From the NCBI RefSeq assembly GCF_018760365.1, contig NZ_JAHIAB010000019.1, forward strand, positions 16,728-66,713: a DNA stretch of 49,986 bases, given 5' to 3'. The notes beneath the pieces were generated by a model that ran no database searches, had not been told where the DNA came from, and worked only from the letters and a program-made list of their open reading frames with translations. The position numbers were made by a program, and so were the translations under genes. Origin of the DNA: Pseudooceanicola endophyticus (GTDB lineage: Bacteria > Pseudomonadota > Alphaproteobacteria > Rhodobacterales > Rhodobacteraceae). Of the stretch, positions 1 to 9,218 are shown in pieces (within the stretch, counting starts at the first letter, position 1; each line of letters starts with the position of its first letter).

Positions 1-135
1 CGTTGTCCGCGTTGTCCGCGTTGTCCGCGTTGTCCGCGTTGTCCGCGTTGTCCGCGTTGTCCGCGTTGTCCGCGTTGTCCGCGTTGTCCGCGTTGTCCGC
101 GTTGTCCGCGTTGTCCGCGTTGTCCGCGTTGTCCG
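1..135. repeat. 9-bp tandem repeat, 15 perfect copies
   Basis: Fifteen uninterrupted perfect copies of CGTTGTCCG fill positions 1-135, followed by one degenerate copy at 136-144. The array starts at the window edge, so it probably extends upstream. Read in one frame it would encode a Leu-Ser-Ala repeat, but no start, ribosome site or recognisable protein is attached, so I treat it as a simple-sequence repeat rather than a gene. A perfect array of this kind is prone to copy-number change by replication slippage. Confidence 0.9.
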
Positions 136-530
136 CGCCGTTCGGACCAGTGTCGGCAGTCAGGCCGGTGCTGATCTCGGGGATTTCGAAAATGGACGCC
201 GGTTTTGCCCCCGAATGCCCTCAAATCATCCCGGTCTGCCGGGATCGCGGATGGCCTGACTTGGGTGGATTCTCAAAATGGCACAGAGAGGCCCGCTGAG
301 TGCCCTTCTTTAGTCGTCCGGTGTCCCGGGGTCGAAAAAACAAGAGATGGCCCTCTGGCGGCGCTCTCCGCGCCATTTTGAGGTATTCCCGACCAATGCC
401 GAGGTGTCGATTGGGAGATTTCGGGAGATTTTCCGGTTTGCGCCCGGAGAAACACGCCGGCCTGGCCGGTCGTGCGCCTTCCCGGGGACCATCGTATCAC
501 CGACCCGGAGCCGGATGAAAGAACGATTTC

Positions 531-654
531 AGGGGGGTGCCTGAAGTCATTGTCCGTTTTTAGGGGGGGGTGTGAAGTCACTACCAGTAGTTTGTTGTTT
601 TAGGGGGGGGTCTGAAGTCATTGTCCATTTTTAGGGGGGGCTGAAGTCATTGTC
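531..654. repeat. Four iterated copies of a G-run + TGAAGTCATTGTC motif
   Basis: Copies lie at 531-555, 562-585, 602-626 and 633-654. Each has a run of six to eight G followed by 0-3 variable bases, TGAAGTCA and, in three copies, TTGTC. Start-to-start spacing is 31, 40 and 31 bp. Read on the other strand the unit is GACAATGACTTCA followed by a C-run. Multiple subterminal repeats of this sort are seen at the ends of IS21-like elements, but no transposase gene is present, so the identity is open. Confidence 0.7.
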
Positions 655-985
655 GGGGAGGGCCAAGCAACACCCTTCTTTACTCGGCTCATTGGTGCCA
701 TAAAGCGCCAAGGAAAGAGGGGCGCAGGACCTCGGGTTTTGGTCGTTCCGCGCGCTTGAGCGCCGGATTTTGGCCGTCTTTCCGCAGCCTGCGGGCATCT
801 CTTCAAGTCGCTGTTTTCAGGTAAAAAAATGGATAGTTCCCGACGTAAGTTCCCAACGCGACATCGGGACGGCCTGGAAGGCCGGGAGAAAAGCGAGGAT
901 TCCTGCGCGAATTGGCGGTTGATCTGAAGGAGGGAGCCCTAGAGCGGATCAAACGCCACGACGCGGTGAACAGGCGCAGGCCGCC

Positions 986-1010
986 GCTGTTGCCGGGCGC
1001 CGGCAACAGC
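986..1010. repeat. Perfect 11-bp inverted repeat (hairpin)
   Basis: GCTGTTGCCGG at 986-996 pairs perfectly with CCGGCAACAGC at 1000-1010 across a 3-base loop. No T-run follows on either strand, so it is not a standard intrinsic terminator. It lies in a gene-free stretch; role unknown. Confidence 0.75.
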
Positions 1011-1491
1011 TCTCAGGCGTTCCGATTGCGGCGGGTCCGGGAGGATTCTTCGTTTCCCCGCCCGGCTCCGGGAGGGGGGGCGCGCCATCAGAGAGGTCTT
1101 CCGGCGGGCAGATCGGAAGGATCCTCACTGCAGTTTCAAGATGTGCGAAGACCCTCCTCGCGCTGTCTTAGGGGCCTCGAACCATGGGTCTTGGACCTCT
1201 GCTGTCGGGCCAGAATTCCTGAAATTGACCGCCACAAGGGCACTCGGTTCCAATGCCGGGAGGAGGGGAACCGCGGCGCAGGTCCTTCCGGAAACAGCCT
1301 TCATCCGGGGGCCAAACCGGACGGATCTTCCGCTTCAGGAGCCCCGGGATTGGTGCCTTGAGCAGGGCAGGAAAAGGCCATTTCGCCGTCGAGCGTGCGC
1401 AGAAGCGGAGCGCTCCGCCCCCGGCCTGTTGCCAGCGCTGTGGGACAGCGCGCGGCCCGGCGCGGCCGGCAAGTCAGGACGGGGTGCCCGG

Positions 1492-2106
1492 TCAGGGCTG
1501 GCAGATCGCCTTCAGGTCGATGTCCTCATCGGCGGGGATGCTGGTCTCGAAAAAGGCCTGGTTGCGGGCGATGCGCTCATCGCTCCAGTCCCACCAGCGG
1601 ATGTCCATCATCTGGTCGATCACGTTCTGGGTGAAACGCTTGCGGATGAGCCGCGCGGGAGAGCCGCCGAGGATCTCGAAGGGGCCGCAGGAGCGTGTCA
1701 CGGTCGCGCCCGCCGAGATGACGCTGCCATGTCCGACCTGAACCCCCGACAGGACATTGACCTTGTCGCCGATCCACACGTTATGCCCGATCTCGACCGG
1801 GCCCTTGGTTTCCGCCGGAATCCTGTAGCCGAAGCGCTGGTTCAGCCAGATCTGCTGGTTCGGCATGTCGGTCCGGTGATTGCCGGAGATCAGCGAGACA
1901 TACTGCCCGAAGGCGCAATACTTGCCGATGCGCACCTGGCCCCGGGCATTGAAGGGGCCGTTGATGCTGGTGAAGTGTCCGGACAGCACCGTCCCGGAAA
2001 TCGTCCAGCGCTCCTTGGGGCCGCGGATGTGGCCGGCCCTGAGGGCGTCCTCCTGGCCGAGGTGGTGCATGGCGTCCACCTCTTGAGGTGTGAAAAGGCT
2101 CTGCAT
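1492..2106 (-). CDS. CatB-type O-acetyltransferase (left-handed beta-helix)
   Basis: A 204-residue protein of the xenobiotic/polysaccharide acetyltransferase group (hexapeptide repeat, LbH fold). It likely transfers acetyl from acetyl-CoA to a sugar hydroxyl in the cytoplasm. The sequence shows imperfect hexapeptide turns (for example IGHNVWIGDKVNVLSG and VGHGSVISAGATVT), the conserved GNHRTD segment that carries the probable catalytic His, and the family C-terminal end with GGSPARLIRKRF. The ATG at 2106 is preceded by GGAG at about 4 bases. It is the last gene of a minus-strand run with the large three-domain protein and a GT4 enzyme, which suggests that the exopolysaccharide or a precursor is its substrate. 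The acceptor sugar cannot be told from sequence. Confidence 0.88.
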   Translation of the reverse strand: MQSLFTPQEVDAMHHLGQEDALRAGHIRGPKERWTISGTVLSGHFTSINGPFNARGQVRIGKYCAFGQYVSLISGNHRTDMPNQQIWLNQRFGYRIPAETKGPVEIGHNVWIGDKVNVLSGVQVGHGSVISAGATVTRSCGPFEILGGSPARLIRKRFTQNVIDQMMDIRWWDWSDERIARNQAFFETSIPADEDIDLKAICQP

Positions 2107-2178
2107 GGGTCTCCGTCGGGGGCAGTGTCTCCGGTCAGGGTCCCGGGCACCCGCAGGCGCGCGCCCGGGACCGCGGGC

Positions 2179-5100
2179 TCACTTCATCTTGCGAAGCCTC
2201 ATCTCCATGCGCAAGCAGCTCCGCAGGCTGCGGCCCATGCCCCCCTTCATGTCCTCGAAGAAAGCGGCGGGTTTCTTCCGAAGCTTGCCGGCCTTGCGCT
2301 CGCTCAGGACATGGGGCGCCGCCGTGGAAAAGAGCCGGTAGGTCAGCGTCTGCGACAGGGGCGCGGCCTCCAGGGCCGTCGCCGGGAAGCGCAGGTCGCT
2401 TTCGAAGCGGATCAGCTGCCCGGCCCCCCGCAGCACCGGATTGCGGCTGTCGTCGAAGAAACGGCCAGGCCGCTTCTGCAGCTTGCCCTGCTTGCGCGTG
2501 CTCAGCAGCGGGCGCGCAAGACCCGAGAAGGCCTTGTAGAGGACGGTCTGACGCATCGCCTCGTCCGGATCGGCAAGCGGGGCCGCCTTGCCGGGCGCGG
2601 ACTTTGCCGCCGCGGGCTTGGCTTTCTTCGCCGCGACCGCGGGGGCGGGACGATGCCGGGCGAAGGCATCGGTGATGATGGCGATCTCGGTCTGGCTGAT
2701 GGCCTGCTGGGGGATGTCTTCCTGCGGCCCCGGGGCGGGGAAGAGGACACCGTCCTCGCGCCCGAGGTAGAGGCGGGCAATGCTGGCATTGCCGTCCTCG
2801 CAGTCGCGCAGCAGCTCCCGGCGCTGCTGCGCGGTCAGGATGGTCACCTTCTGGCGGCGGATCCCGGCGGCCTTCTGATAGGCGGCGATGCGCTTGGTGA
2901 CCTCGTCGATGAAACGCAGGTAGGGGGTCGGGTTGGGCCAGTTTTCCCCGTTGTAGGGGCGGATCATCTCGACATGGGCGGCATTGAAGGGGAAGTCGTT
3001 CGCCTGGGCGGCCTCGGGGCGGGGCAGCGAGAGCTGCGCGCTCAGGCCCAGGGTGGTCATGAAATCGGCCACCACATCGCCCCCGGCGAAGGCCTTGCGG
3101 TCATAGACGCGGGCATGGACGTTCGCGCGGCCGATCTCGGCGCTCCAGAGCTCCAGGTAGGAGAGGTAGTCCAGCCGTTCGCGGGTCAGCGGATCGCGCA
3201 GCCACTCCGCGATCGGCTGGCTGACCCGCCCGATGGCGCCCCCGGCGACGAATTCGGCATATTGCGAATTGGCCCATTCGTCCTGGCGGCGGAAATAGCC
3301 GATCATCTCGACCGGATAACCCTCGAAATAGCGGGCGATCTCAAGCGAGCGGCGGTTCAGGAAATAGGCTTCGCTGGTCAGGATGATCGTGTGGATCCGC
3401 CCGCCGGCCAGGGCCAGGGCGGTTTCCACATGCTGCTTCAGCGTCCCGTTGCGGCTGACCGCCTCGCGGGTGAAGGCCGAGTGGCCCGCCTGCTTGTGCG
3501 GGCGGTCCTCCTGCCAGAACAGGCCGACCTCGGGATAGTAGATGCCGGCGCGCAGCAGGGCGGCGCGGTTGCGCTCCAGGAAGTGCTGGATGAAGGTGCT
3601 GCCGGTCTTCGTGCTGCCCACGTGGATCAGCAGGCGCGGTTTCGGGCCAGCCGGTGCCGGTGCGGCCTGGGCCATGCGGACCCGCTCATTGCGGGCATAG
3701 AGGCTCAGCGCCGTCTGGTAATCGGCTTCAAGCGCCGTTTCCGGAACGCGCAGCAGCGCCTCCAGCAGGTCCTCCTGGGGGATGGGCGCCAGCGCGATCG
3801 CGGTTTCCAGCTGCTCGAAATGCTGGCTGCGCAGGCATTCGAAGAGGAAGCGGTAGGCCTCGGCGCTGACATGTTTCTGGGACATCTGCAGCGGGGCAGA
3901 GGTCAGATCGGCGCCGCTCAGGCCGGTTTGCAGGACCAGCCGGTGCAGCCTGTCGTGGAAGGCGGCCATGTCCTGGGCCGTGCCCGCCTCCCGGAGGGTC
4001 TTGAAGACGAAGCCGAACAGGGTGAAGTGCAGGAACTGCGACACCTGGAACCTGGCCACCTCTGCCAGCGGGCTGTCGGGGGCGAAGGCGCCGGCCTCCT
4101 GCAGCATGTCGACCAGGCTTTCGAAATTCGACAGCTGGAAGTCGCAGTCGCGCAGGTTTTTGGGACGGCGCGCGGTGGAATCGGAGCGCACGCGGTAGAT
4201 GAAGCCGTTGCTGAGAATGCCGGAGACGCGCTCGGCCTTCAGCAGCGCCTTGAGCAGGAAGGGGCGTTCCTCCCACTGGGGCGTGAGGAAGCGGATGTCG
4301 TTCTTTTCCAGGAAGTCGCGGCGGTACATCCAGGTCCAGAAGTGGCGCCCGTGCAGGATCCGGGGCTCTTGCGCGACCGAGCTGCCATGGAAGGGCGTGT
4401 CGAAATGCACCTCGCACCAGTCGGGCTGCTTGCGCAGGATCTTGCCCTGGGCATCCTCGACCTGTTCGTAGCTCTTGCGGCCGCGCACCATGTCGGCCCG
4501 GTCCTCGATCGCGGTGGCGACACAGCGTTCCAGGTGGTCCGCACTGTCGAGCATGTCGTCGGAATCCAGGAACAGGATGTAATCGCCCCGCGCCCGGGCC
4601 AGCCCTGCGTTGCGGGCAAAGCCCTGGCCCTGGTTCTCGGGCAGGATGAGGGGGCGGATGCGGGGATCTTCTGCCGCCATGCGGTCGATGATGGCCTGGC
4701 TGGAATCCGGGCTCTGGTCGTTGACCGGGATGATCTCGATGTCGTGCAGGGTCTGGCGCTGGATCGAGGCGATGCAGGCCTCGATGTATTTCTCGACCCC
4801 GTAGACGGGCAGGATGACCGAGACCTTCGGCGCCGGCAGGTCCTGTGCCGTCAGATCCTGTGCGGGCAGGGCCGGGGGCAGCTGCACGGGTCGGTTCTGC
4901 TCGATGAAATCGAGGGCGTCCTCGATCTGGCTGGGGATCGGGCAGCCGGGCACGTGGTAGATCGTGTACCAGATGTAGAAATAGTGGAAGAGCTCTTCCA
5001 GGCTGCGGGTGCGGTGGCGATGCGGGATGGTCTTGCGGTCATCCGTCAGGCCCCAGCCGGCGTAGAAGGGGCAGCCGAACAGCACGACCTCCTTGCCCGC

Positions 5101-6036
5101 CAGCAGCGCCTCCAGGCCCATCTGGCTGGTGCCGGCATAGACCTTGTCGACATGTTCGAACAGGCAGAACGGGTTCAGCGGATCGCGCAGGATGCGCACC
5201 CGGCCATAGCTTTGCAGGTGGTTGAAATAGCCGACGCGGCGGCCCTTTTCCCAGAAGGTATCGGGATGGGTCTTGACCAGGATCTCGGCGTCGGGGTTTT
5301 CCCGGATCGCCGCCATCAGCATCTGCTGGAAGTCTTCCTCGTCCACCTTGCCGTAGATCGTCGAGGCATCGGCAAAGGCCTGGTCGCAGACCAGCACGCG
5401 CCGGGTGTAGCCCTCGGTCAGGGTCGGCAGGTGGATGGGCTGGGAATTGTACTTGGAGATCTTCCGCGCGACGATCCGGTCGATCATCGCCCGGGCCCGC
5501 TGGCGTTCCTCTTCGGTCAGCTCCTGCCCGCTGTTGAGGCGGTGGATCAGCCGGTTGGGGTAATCCGCCATGAAGTAATAGGCCATGTCGTCATAGACAT
5601 AGCCAAGGCAGGCCGCTTCCGGCGTCTGCCCCTTGAAGGCCGCAGACCAGCTGTGAGAGGAGGCCAGGAAACCCTGTTCCGTCAGGACCAGCTCATCCCC
5701 CTGGGAGAAGCTGGTCAGCGCGCGCACGGCGCCCACATGGCTGTTCTCCGGGTTCTGGAACACGGTCCCCAGCAGCAGGTATTTCCCGGAGCGCCCGAAA
5801 CCGGGATCGTCGAGATTGCGCACCGAGGGGAACAGCAGGGGCAGGTTGCTGCCGTAGCCATTCTCCATCGTGTTCTTCACGTATCCGATGTTCCAGTCCG
5901 CGAAGCGCGATTGCAGGACATGCGCGCGGATATCGAAGCCGGTGTCTTCCGTCACCTCGATCCGGCGCACCCGGAGGTGGTCGTCAAACTTGTCGAAGGC
6001 AGCTTTGTTCTTTTTCTGGGGGATCTTCGAAGACAT
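2179..6036 (-). CDS. Three-domain polysaccharide protein: KpsC-like + GT2 + sulfotransferase
   Basis: A 1285-residue fusion. Residues about 60-375 resemble the C-terminal beta-Kdo transferase half of KpsC (capsule synthesis family PF05159): VCDQAFADAST near 216, VKTHPD at 254-259 and GTSQMGLEALLAGK near 302, followed by PFYAGWGLTDDR. Residues about 403-620 are a GT-A family 2 glycosyltransferase, with VSVILPVYGVEKYI, the GQGFARNAGL stretch and the DSDD metal site at 491-494. Residues about 800-1090 are a sulfotransferase-like domain starting with the PAPS-binding P-loop HVGSTKTGSTFIQ (805-817). The C-terminus carries two copies of a basic motif (RKxGKLxKxPxxFFxD at 1181-1196 and 1247-1262) after an Ala/Lys-rich linker. 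It lies 67 bp downstream of a GT4 gene on the same strand. The domain calls are firm in order; the sugar specificities are unknown. Confidence 0.85.
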   Translation of the reverse strand: MSSKIPQKKNKAAFDKFDDHLRVRRIEVTEDTGFDIRAHVLQSRFADWNIGYVKNTMENGYGSNLPLLFPSVRNLDDPGFGRSGKYLLLGTVFQNPENSHVGAVRALTSFSQGDELVLTEQGFLASSHSWSAAFKGQTPEAACLGYVYDDMAYYFMADYPNRLIHRLNSGQELTEEERQRARAMIDRIVARKISKYNSQPIHLPTLTEGYTRRVLVCDQAFADASTIYGKVDEEDFQQMLMAAIRENPDAEILVKTHPDTFWEKGRRVGYFNHLQSYGRVRILRDPLNPFCLFEHVDKVYAGTSQMGLEALLAGKEVVLFGCPFYAGWGLTDDRKTIPHRHRTRSLEELFHYFYIWYTIYHVPGCPIPSQIEDALDFIEQNRPVQLPPALPAQDLTAQDLPAPKVSVILPVYGVEKYIEACIASIQRQTLHDIEIIPVNDQSPDSSQAIIDRMAAEDPRIRPLILPENQGQGFARNAGLARARGDYILFLDSDDMLDSADHLERCVATAIEDRADMVRGRKSYEQVEDAQGKILRKQPDWCEVHFDTPFHGSSVAQEPRILHGRHFWTWMYRRDFLEKNDIRFLTPQWEERPFLLKALLKAERVSGILSNGFIYRVRSDSTARRPKNLRDCDFQLSNFESLVDMLQEAGAFAPDSPLAEVARFQVSQFLHFTLFGFVFKTLREAGTAQDMAAFHDRLHRLVLQTGLSGADLTSAPLQMSQKHVSAEAYRFLFECLRSQHFEQLETAIALAPIPQEDLLEALLRVPETALEADYQTALSLYARNERVRMAQAAPAPAGPKPRLLIHVGSTKTGSTFIQHFLERNRAALLRAGIYYPEVGLFWQEDRPHKQAGHSAFTREAVSRNGTLKQHVETALALAGGRIHTIILTSEAYFLNRRSLEIARYFEGYPVEMIGYFRRQDEWANSQYAEFVAGGAIGRVSQPIAEWLRDPLTRERLDYLSYLELWSAEIGRANVHARVYDRKAFAGGDVVADFMTTLGLSAQLSLPRPEAAQANDFPFNAAHVEMIRPYNGENWPNPTPYLRFIDEVTKRIAAYQKAAGIRRQKVTILTAQQRRELLRDCEDGNASIARLYLGREDGVLFPAPGPQEDIPQQAISQTEIAIITDAFARHRPAPAVAAKKAKPAAAKSAPGKAAPLADPDEAMRQTVLYKAFSGLARPLLSTRKQGKLQKRPGRFFDDSRNPVLRGAGQLIRFESDLRFPATALEAAPLSQTLTYRLFSTAAPHVLSERKAGKLRKKPAAFFEDMKGGMGRSLRSCLRMEMRLRKMK

Positions 6037-6103
6037 ATTTTCAGGTCCGGGTCGGGCGTTGGGGGCGGGCGCGGGTGGCGCAGGGGCAGCGGAAAGCCGG
6101 GGG

Positions 6104-7297
6104 TCAGAGGGTCCGCAGGGCGGCGGGCAGGGCCGCGTCCTGAACGGCCAGGACCTCCTCGATGCCGGGCTGTGTCACAGTGGCCGGGATCGCCGCGGCG
6201 TCCAGGAACAGCTGCTCCCACTGGTCGCTGATGACCTGGTTCGAATAAAGTTCGTTGAACATCTCGAAGGAGGCCTGGCCCATCCGGCTGCGCAGCTCGC
6301 TGTCGCCCATGAGCCGGGAGAGCGCCCCGGCCAGGCCGCCCTTGCGGCTGCTGTCGGCGACCAGGAAGCCGTTCACGCCGTCCCGGACCTGGATGTTCAG
6401 CCCGTTGCAGGCCTTGTAGCCGACGACGGGCAGGCCGTGGGTCATGGCCTCCAGACTGGACATCGGGAAGCCCTCGAACAGGGAGGGCAGCACGAAGATC
6501 TGGGCCTGTTCGAGATACCTGTAGGGGGTGTCGGTGTGGCCCTCGAAGGCGATCCGATCGGCCAGGCCGAGGGGGGCGGCCTTGGCGCGCAGCGCCTCGA
6601 GCTGCTCTCCGCCGCCGACAATCCGCAGCGTCCAGTCCGCATGGTCGCGGGCTGCGATGGCGAATTCCTCGATCAGGCGGCTGAGGTTCTTGCGTGCGGT
6701 GAGGCGTGCAACGGTCAGGATGGTCTTGCCGGGCCCGGCCGGATCCGCCCGGCGCTGCGCGGGGATGACGGTGTTCGGGATGACCGAGATCTTCTCCTGG
6801 AGGTAGTCCGGGACGGTCTGGCGGAAGCTCTCGGTCAGCAGGTGGACCTTCGCGGCGCCCTGGAAGGCGGTGAGCCGTTCCAGAGGAGAGCTCATGCCAA
6901 TCCTTTGCGGGAAATAGGGGTCGATATGTTCCGACAGGACAATCGGCACGGCCATCCGCCGGGCAATGCGGACATAGCGCAGCAGCGTCCGGTTCATGTG
7001 CAGGCCGACGATGAGATCGGGATTGGACTGGCAGACGGCGACGCTGATGCGGTCGTTGGCCTGCTGGTCCTCGGCTTCTTCGAGGCAATGCAGGCGGATC
7101 GCGGGATCCAGCGGCCAGACCGAGGGCCGGTTCTGGTTGTCGAAGGTGAAGATGTGAACGTCATGGCCGCGCTGCGCCATGGCATTGGCCATCATCTGGC
7201 CGACGTTTTCCGTGCCGCCCCGTCCCTTCGTGATCCAGGGAATGAAAAAGGCGATCCGCAGCTTTTTCGGCGTGGCCTCTGGGGCAGAAATGGACAT
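6104..7297 (-). CDS. GT4 family glycosyltransferase
   Basis: A 397-residue GT-B glycosyltransferase of family 4. The N-terminal Rossmann half begins with LRIAFFIPWITKGRGGTENV, whose glycine-rich loop is typical of the acceptor side. The C-terminal half has the donor-site pattern (VLPSLFEGFPMSSLEAM with the E-x7-E pair, near 270-286) and the ILTVARLTARKNLSRLIE segment. It is retaining by family rule and probably cytoplasmic or membrane-peripheral, extending the lipid-linked repeat unit. It is the first gene of the minus-strand run that continues into the three-domain protein and the acetyltransferase. The upstream ribosome site is weak (AGAAG). Donor and acceptor cannot be assigned. Confidence 0.9.
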   Translation of the reverse strand: MSISAPEATPKKLRIAFFIPWITKGRGGTENVGQMMANAMAQRGHDVHIFTFDNQNRPSVWPLDPAIRLHCLEEAEDQQANDRISVAVCQSNPDLIVGLHMNRTLLRYVRIARRMAVPIVLSEHIDPYFPQRIGMSSPLERLTAFQGAAKVHLLTESFRQTVPDYLQEKISVIPNTVIPAQRRADPAGPGKTILTVARLTARKNLSRLIEEFAIAARDHADWTLRIVGGGEQLEALRAKAAPLGLADRIAFEGHTDTPYRYLEQAQIFVLPSLFEGFPMSSLEAMTHGLPVVGYKACNGLNIQVRDGVNGFLVADSSRKGGLAGALSRLMGDSELRSRMGQASFEMFNELYSNQVISDQWEQLFLDAAAIPATVTQPGIEEVLAVQDAALPAALRTL

Positions 7298-7828
7298 CTT
7301 CTAATCACTTTTCCATTGGATCGACCCTCTTCGAAGAGGGGCACACAGCGCGGTGTGACTACCGTAGCCGCATCGCGAAGACAACGCGTGCGCAGGGCCG
7401 CGTCCGATCCGGCTATGGGATTGCCTGCGCTGTCGCACGCCTGGATTGCAAGGGCATTCGTCCCTTGTGGCATGGGGCGCGCGGGCGAAATCACATCCTT
7501 TTTCCGGAATGCCGTTTTCCTGATCAGAGCGGCGCCGGGCCGGCCGGTCGGCGCCTTTCAGCCGAGGCGGAGGGCCGGCGGGGCCGCGTCTGCGGGGGCG
7601 GGACGCGGCGGCGCCATCCGCCCGCCGGGTTCCCAGTGCCCCAGGGGCAGCAGGGGCGGCGGCGGCAAGCCGCCCAGAACGGCGTGTTGGGATGCGGAAA
7701 AAGGTGGCTTTCCGCCGATTTCGCCGCCGCCGGAGGCGATCTCTCCTGTCGGCGGCCACCGCCGTTGAAAGGCCCGGAGCAGAGCTATACTCCTGCCGAC
7801 CAGCCCGCTTCCAGCAAAGGAAACAGCC
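7298..7828. other. Divergent intergenic region, 531 bp
   Basis: This region separates the minus-strand GT4 gene from the plus-strand KpsC-like gene and must hold both promoters. It is strongly GC-rich around 7540-7670 (runs of GGCGG type). I found no convincing -35/-10 pair, no operator palindrome and no small gene. Confidence 0.5.
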
Positions 7829-8977
7829 TTGAGCAAGCTTGAAAAGCTCCTGCGACACCCGGTCCAGTTCTTCCTGGATGCCCGGGAGAACATGCAGGTG
7901 CAGAAGGAAACCCGGCAGGTCATCCACAATGGCAAGCCGACGGCGATCCTGGTGGGGTTTTCGGACTGGAAGACCTTCATGGTGGACTTCCTGCCCGGGT
8001 ACAACGTGGTTTTCCTGGGGCACAGCCCGCGGGTTTCGACCAAGAAGATCCGCAGCATCACCAGGTATCCCGACCCCCATGTCTTCACCTGGAGCTACAA
8101 GTTCCCGCCCTACCTGGCGCAGTTCTGCGCCGAACAGACCATCCCGCTGACCTATGTCGAGGATGCCTTCATCCGTTCCTTCGGGCTGGGCGCCGCGCGC
8201 AGCCAGCCGCTGTCGCTGCTCTTCGACGACAGGGCGATGCATTTCGACCGCTCGAAGACCTCCGAGCTGGACGAGATCCTGGCCAGCCATGACTTTGCCG
8301 GCGACGGGACCCTGATGGAACAGGCCGCGCAGATCCGCGACATGATCGTCACCAGCGGCCTGTCGAAATACAATTTCGACGACACTGCGGCCTCTTTGGA
8401 CAGCGTCTTCCCCCGCGATGGCCGCCACACGATCCTGGTGCTGGGCCAGGTCGAGGACGACCTGTCGATGCGCTACGGGGCGACGCAGCTTTTGTCGGGC
8501 AATGATCTGGTGACCCGCGCGGTGCTGGAGAACCCCGAGGCGCGGGTGCTCTACCGGCCCCATCCCGAGGCCCTGGCCTTTTCGAAGAAACACTATTCCA
8601 AGCCGGAGGCGGTCTCGGCCTATTGCCATGTGGTGGGGCCCGAATTCTCGTTGCGCGACTGCATCGCGGCGGCGGACGAGGTCCATACCGTGACCTCCCT
8701 TGCGGGGTTCGAGGCGGCCCTGCATGGCCGCAAGGTGGTCACCTACGGCTGGCCCTTCTATGCCGGCTGGGGCTTTACCGAGGATCGCGATCCGGTGGGA
8801 CCGCGCCCGCGCGCGCTGCGCGTGGAAGAGGTCCTGGCGGGGGCCTACATCCTCTATCCCCGCTATTTCCACCCCGTCACCCGGGCGCAGATCCCGGCGA
8901 TGGAGGCGATCCATGCCATGCAGCTGCTGAAGGGCGCCTCCGAGCATATCGCGCGCGACAGGGCGGCGGTCAGCTAG
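7829..8977 (+). CDS. KpsC-like capsule beta-Kdo transferase domain protein (N-half type)
   Basis: A 382-residue protein of the capsular polysaccharide synthesis family (PF05159). It matches the N-terminal half of KpsC: EDAFIRSFGLG (111-121, the EDGFLRS-type signature), LGQVEDDLSMRYG (205-217), YRPHPE (242-247) and VHTVTSLAGFEAALHGRK (285-302) followed by PFYAGWGF. In capsule systems the two KpsC halves add beta-Kdo residues alternately. Here the half is a separate protein, and the other half type is fused within the three-domain protein at 2179-6036. The start is TTG at 7829 with AAAGGA about 8 bases upstream. Its first residues (KLEKLLRHPVQFFLDAR) match the basic motif repeated at the end of the three-domain protein. 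A Kdo operon starts 241 bp downstream, supporting Kdo as donor. The role is inferred. Confidence 0.82.
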   Translation: MSKLEKLLRHPVQFFLDARENMQVQKETRQVIHNGKPTAILVGFSDWKTFMVDFLPGYNVVFLGHSPRVSTKKIRSITRYPDPHVFTWSYKFPPYLAQFCAEQTIPLTYVEDAFIRSFGLGAARSQPLSLLFDDRAMHFDRSKTSELDEILASHDFAGDGTLMEQAAQIRDMIVTSGLSKYNFDDTAASLDSVFPRDGRHTILVLGQVEDDLSMRYGATQLLSGNDLVTRAVLENPEARVLYRPHPEALAFSKKHYSKPEAVSAYCHVVGPEFSLRDCIAAADEVHTVTSLAGFEAALHGRKVVTYGWPFYAGWGFTEDRDPVGPRPRALRVEEVLAGAYILYPRYFHPVTRAQIPAMEAIHAMQLLKGASEHIARDRAAVS

Positions 8978-9218
8978 CCCCGCAAGGCGGTGCCCCGGGC
9001 GGGGTGACGTGGGGCAGATGATTTCCGACGGAAACAGGCATACTATCTGGGAAATGCCGGCAAGAGACCGCCGCCGGGCGGGGTTTTGCGACCATCTTGC
9101 ACTCCGGAAGGCGCCCTGGCGCGAGAAGGGGCTGGCAAAAGGATAGCGTGGGGGCCAAAAGGCCGGGGCATCTGCGGGGCGCGGAATGCGCAAACTGTGT
9201 AGGGCGAAAGAAAGACGA

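Larger units (their letters stand above)
1..1491. other. Gene-poor stretch
   Basis: I see no open frame here with a recognisable family, credible ribosome site or coding pattern. The stretch holds the 9-bp array (1-135), a four-copy iterated motif (531-654) and a perfect hairpin (986-1010). It may be the decayed margin of a mobile element or simply a low-constraint boundary of the polysaccharide locus. No transposase fragment was recognised. Confidence 0.6.

Noticed and set aside
1..135. CRISPR array.
   Set aside because: The units are 9 bp, direct and contiguous, with no unique spacers and no cas genes.
1..1491. Transposase or integrase gene fragment in the gene-poor start.
   Set aside because: None of the short frames shows a DDE motif, helix-turn-helix or other recognisable segment.
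1141..6231. A 1696-codon open frame on the plus strand opposite the three-domain protein.
   Set aside because: It is the antisense shadow of a GC-rich gene. The minus-strand frame has clear domain motifs, while the plus frame has none and a composition typical of antisense reading. The same holds for other long antisense frames, such as opposite kdsA, yjbH, wza and wzc.
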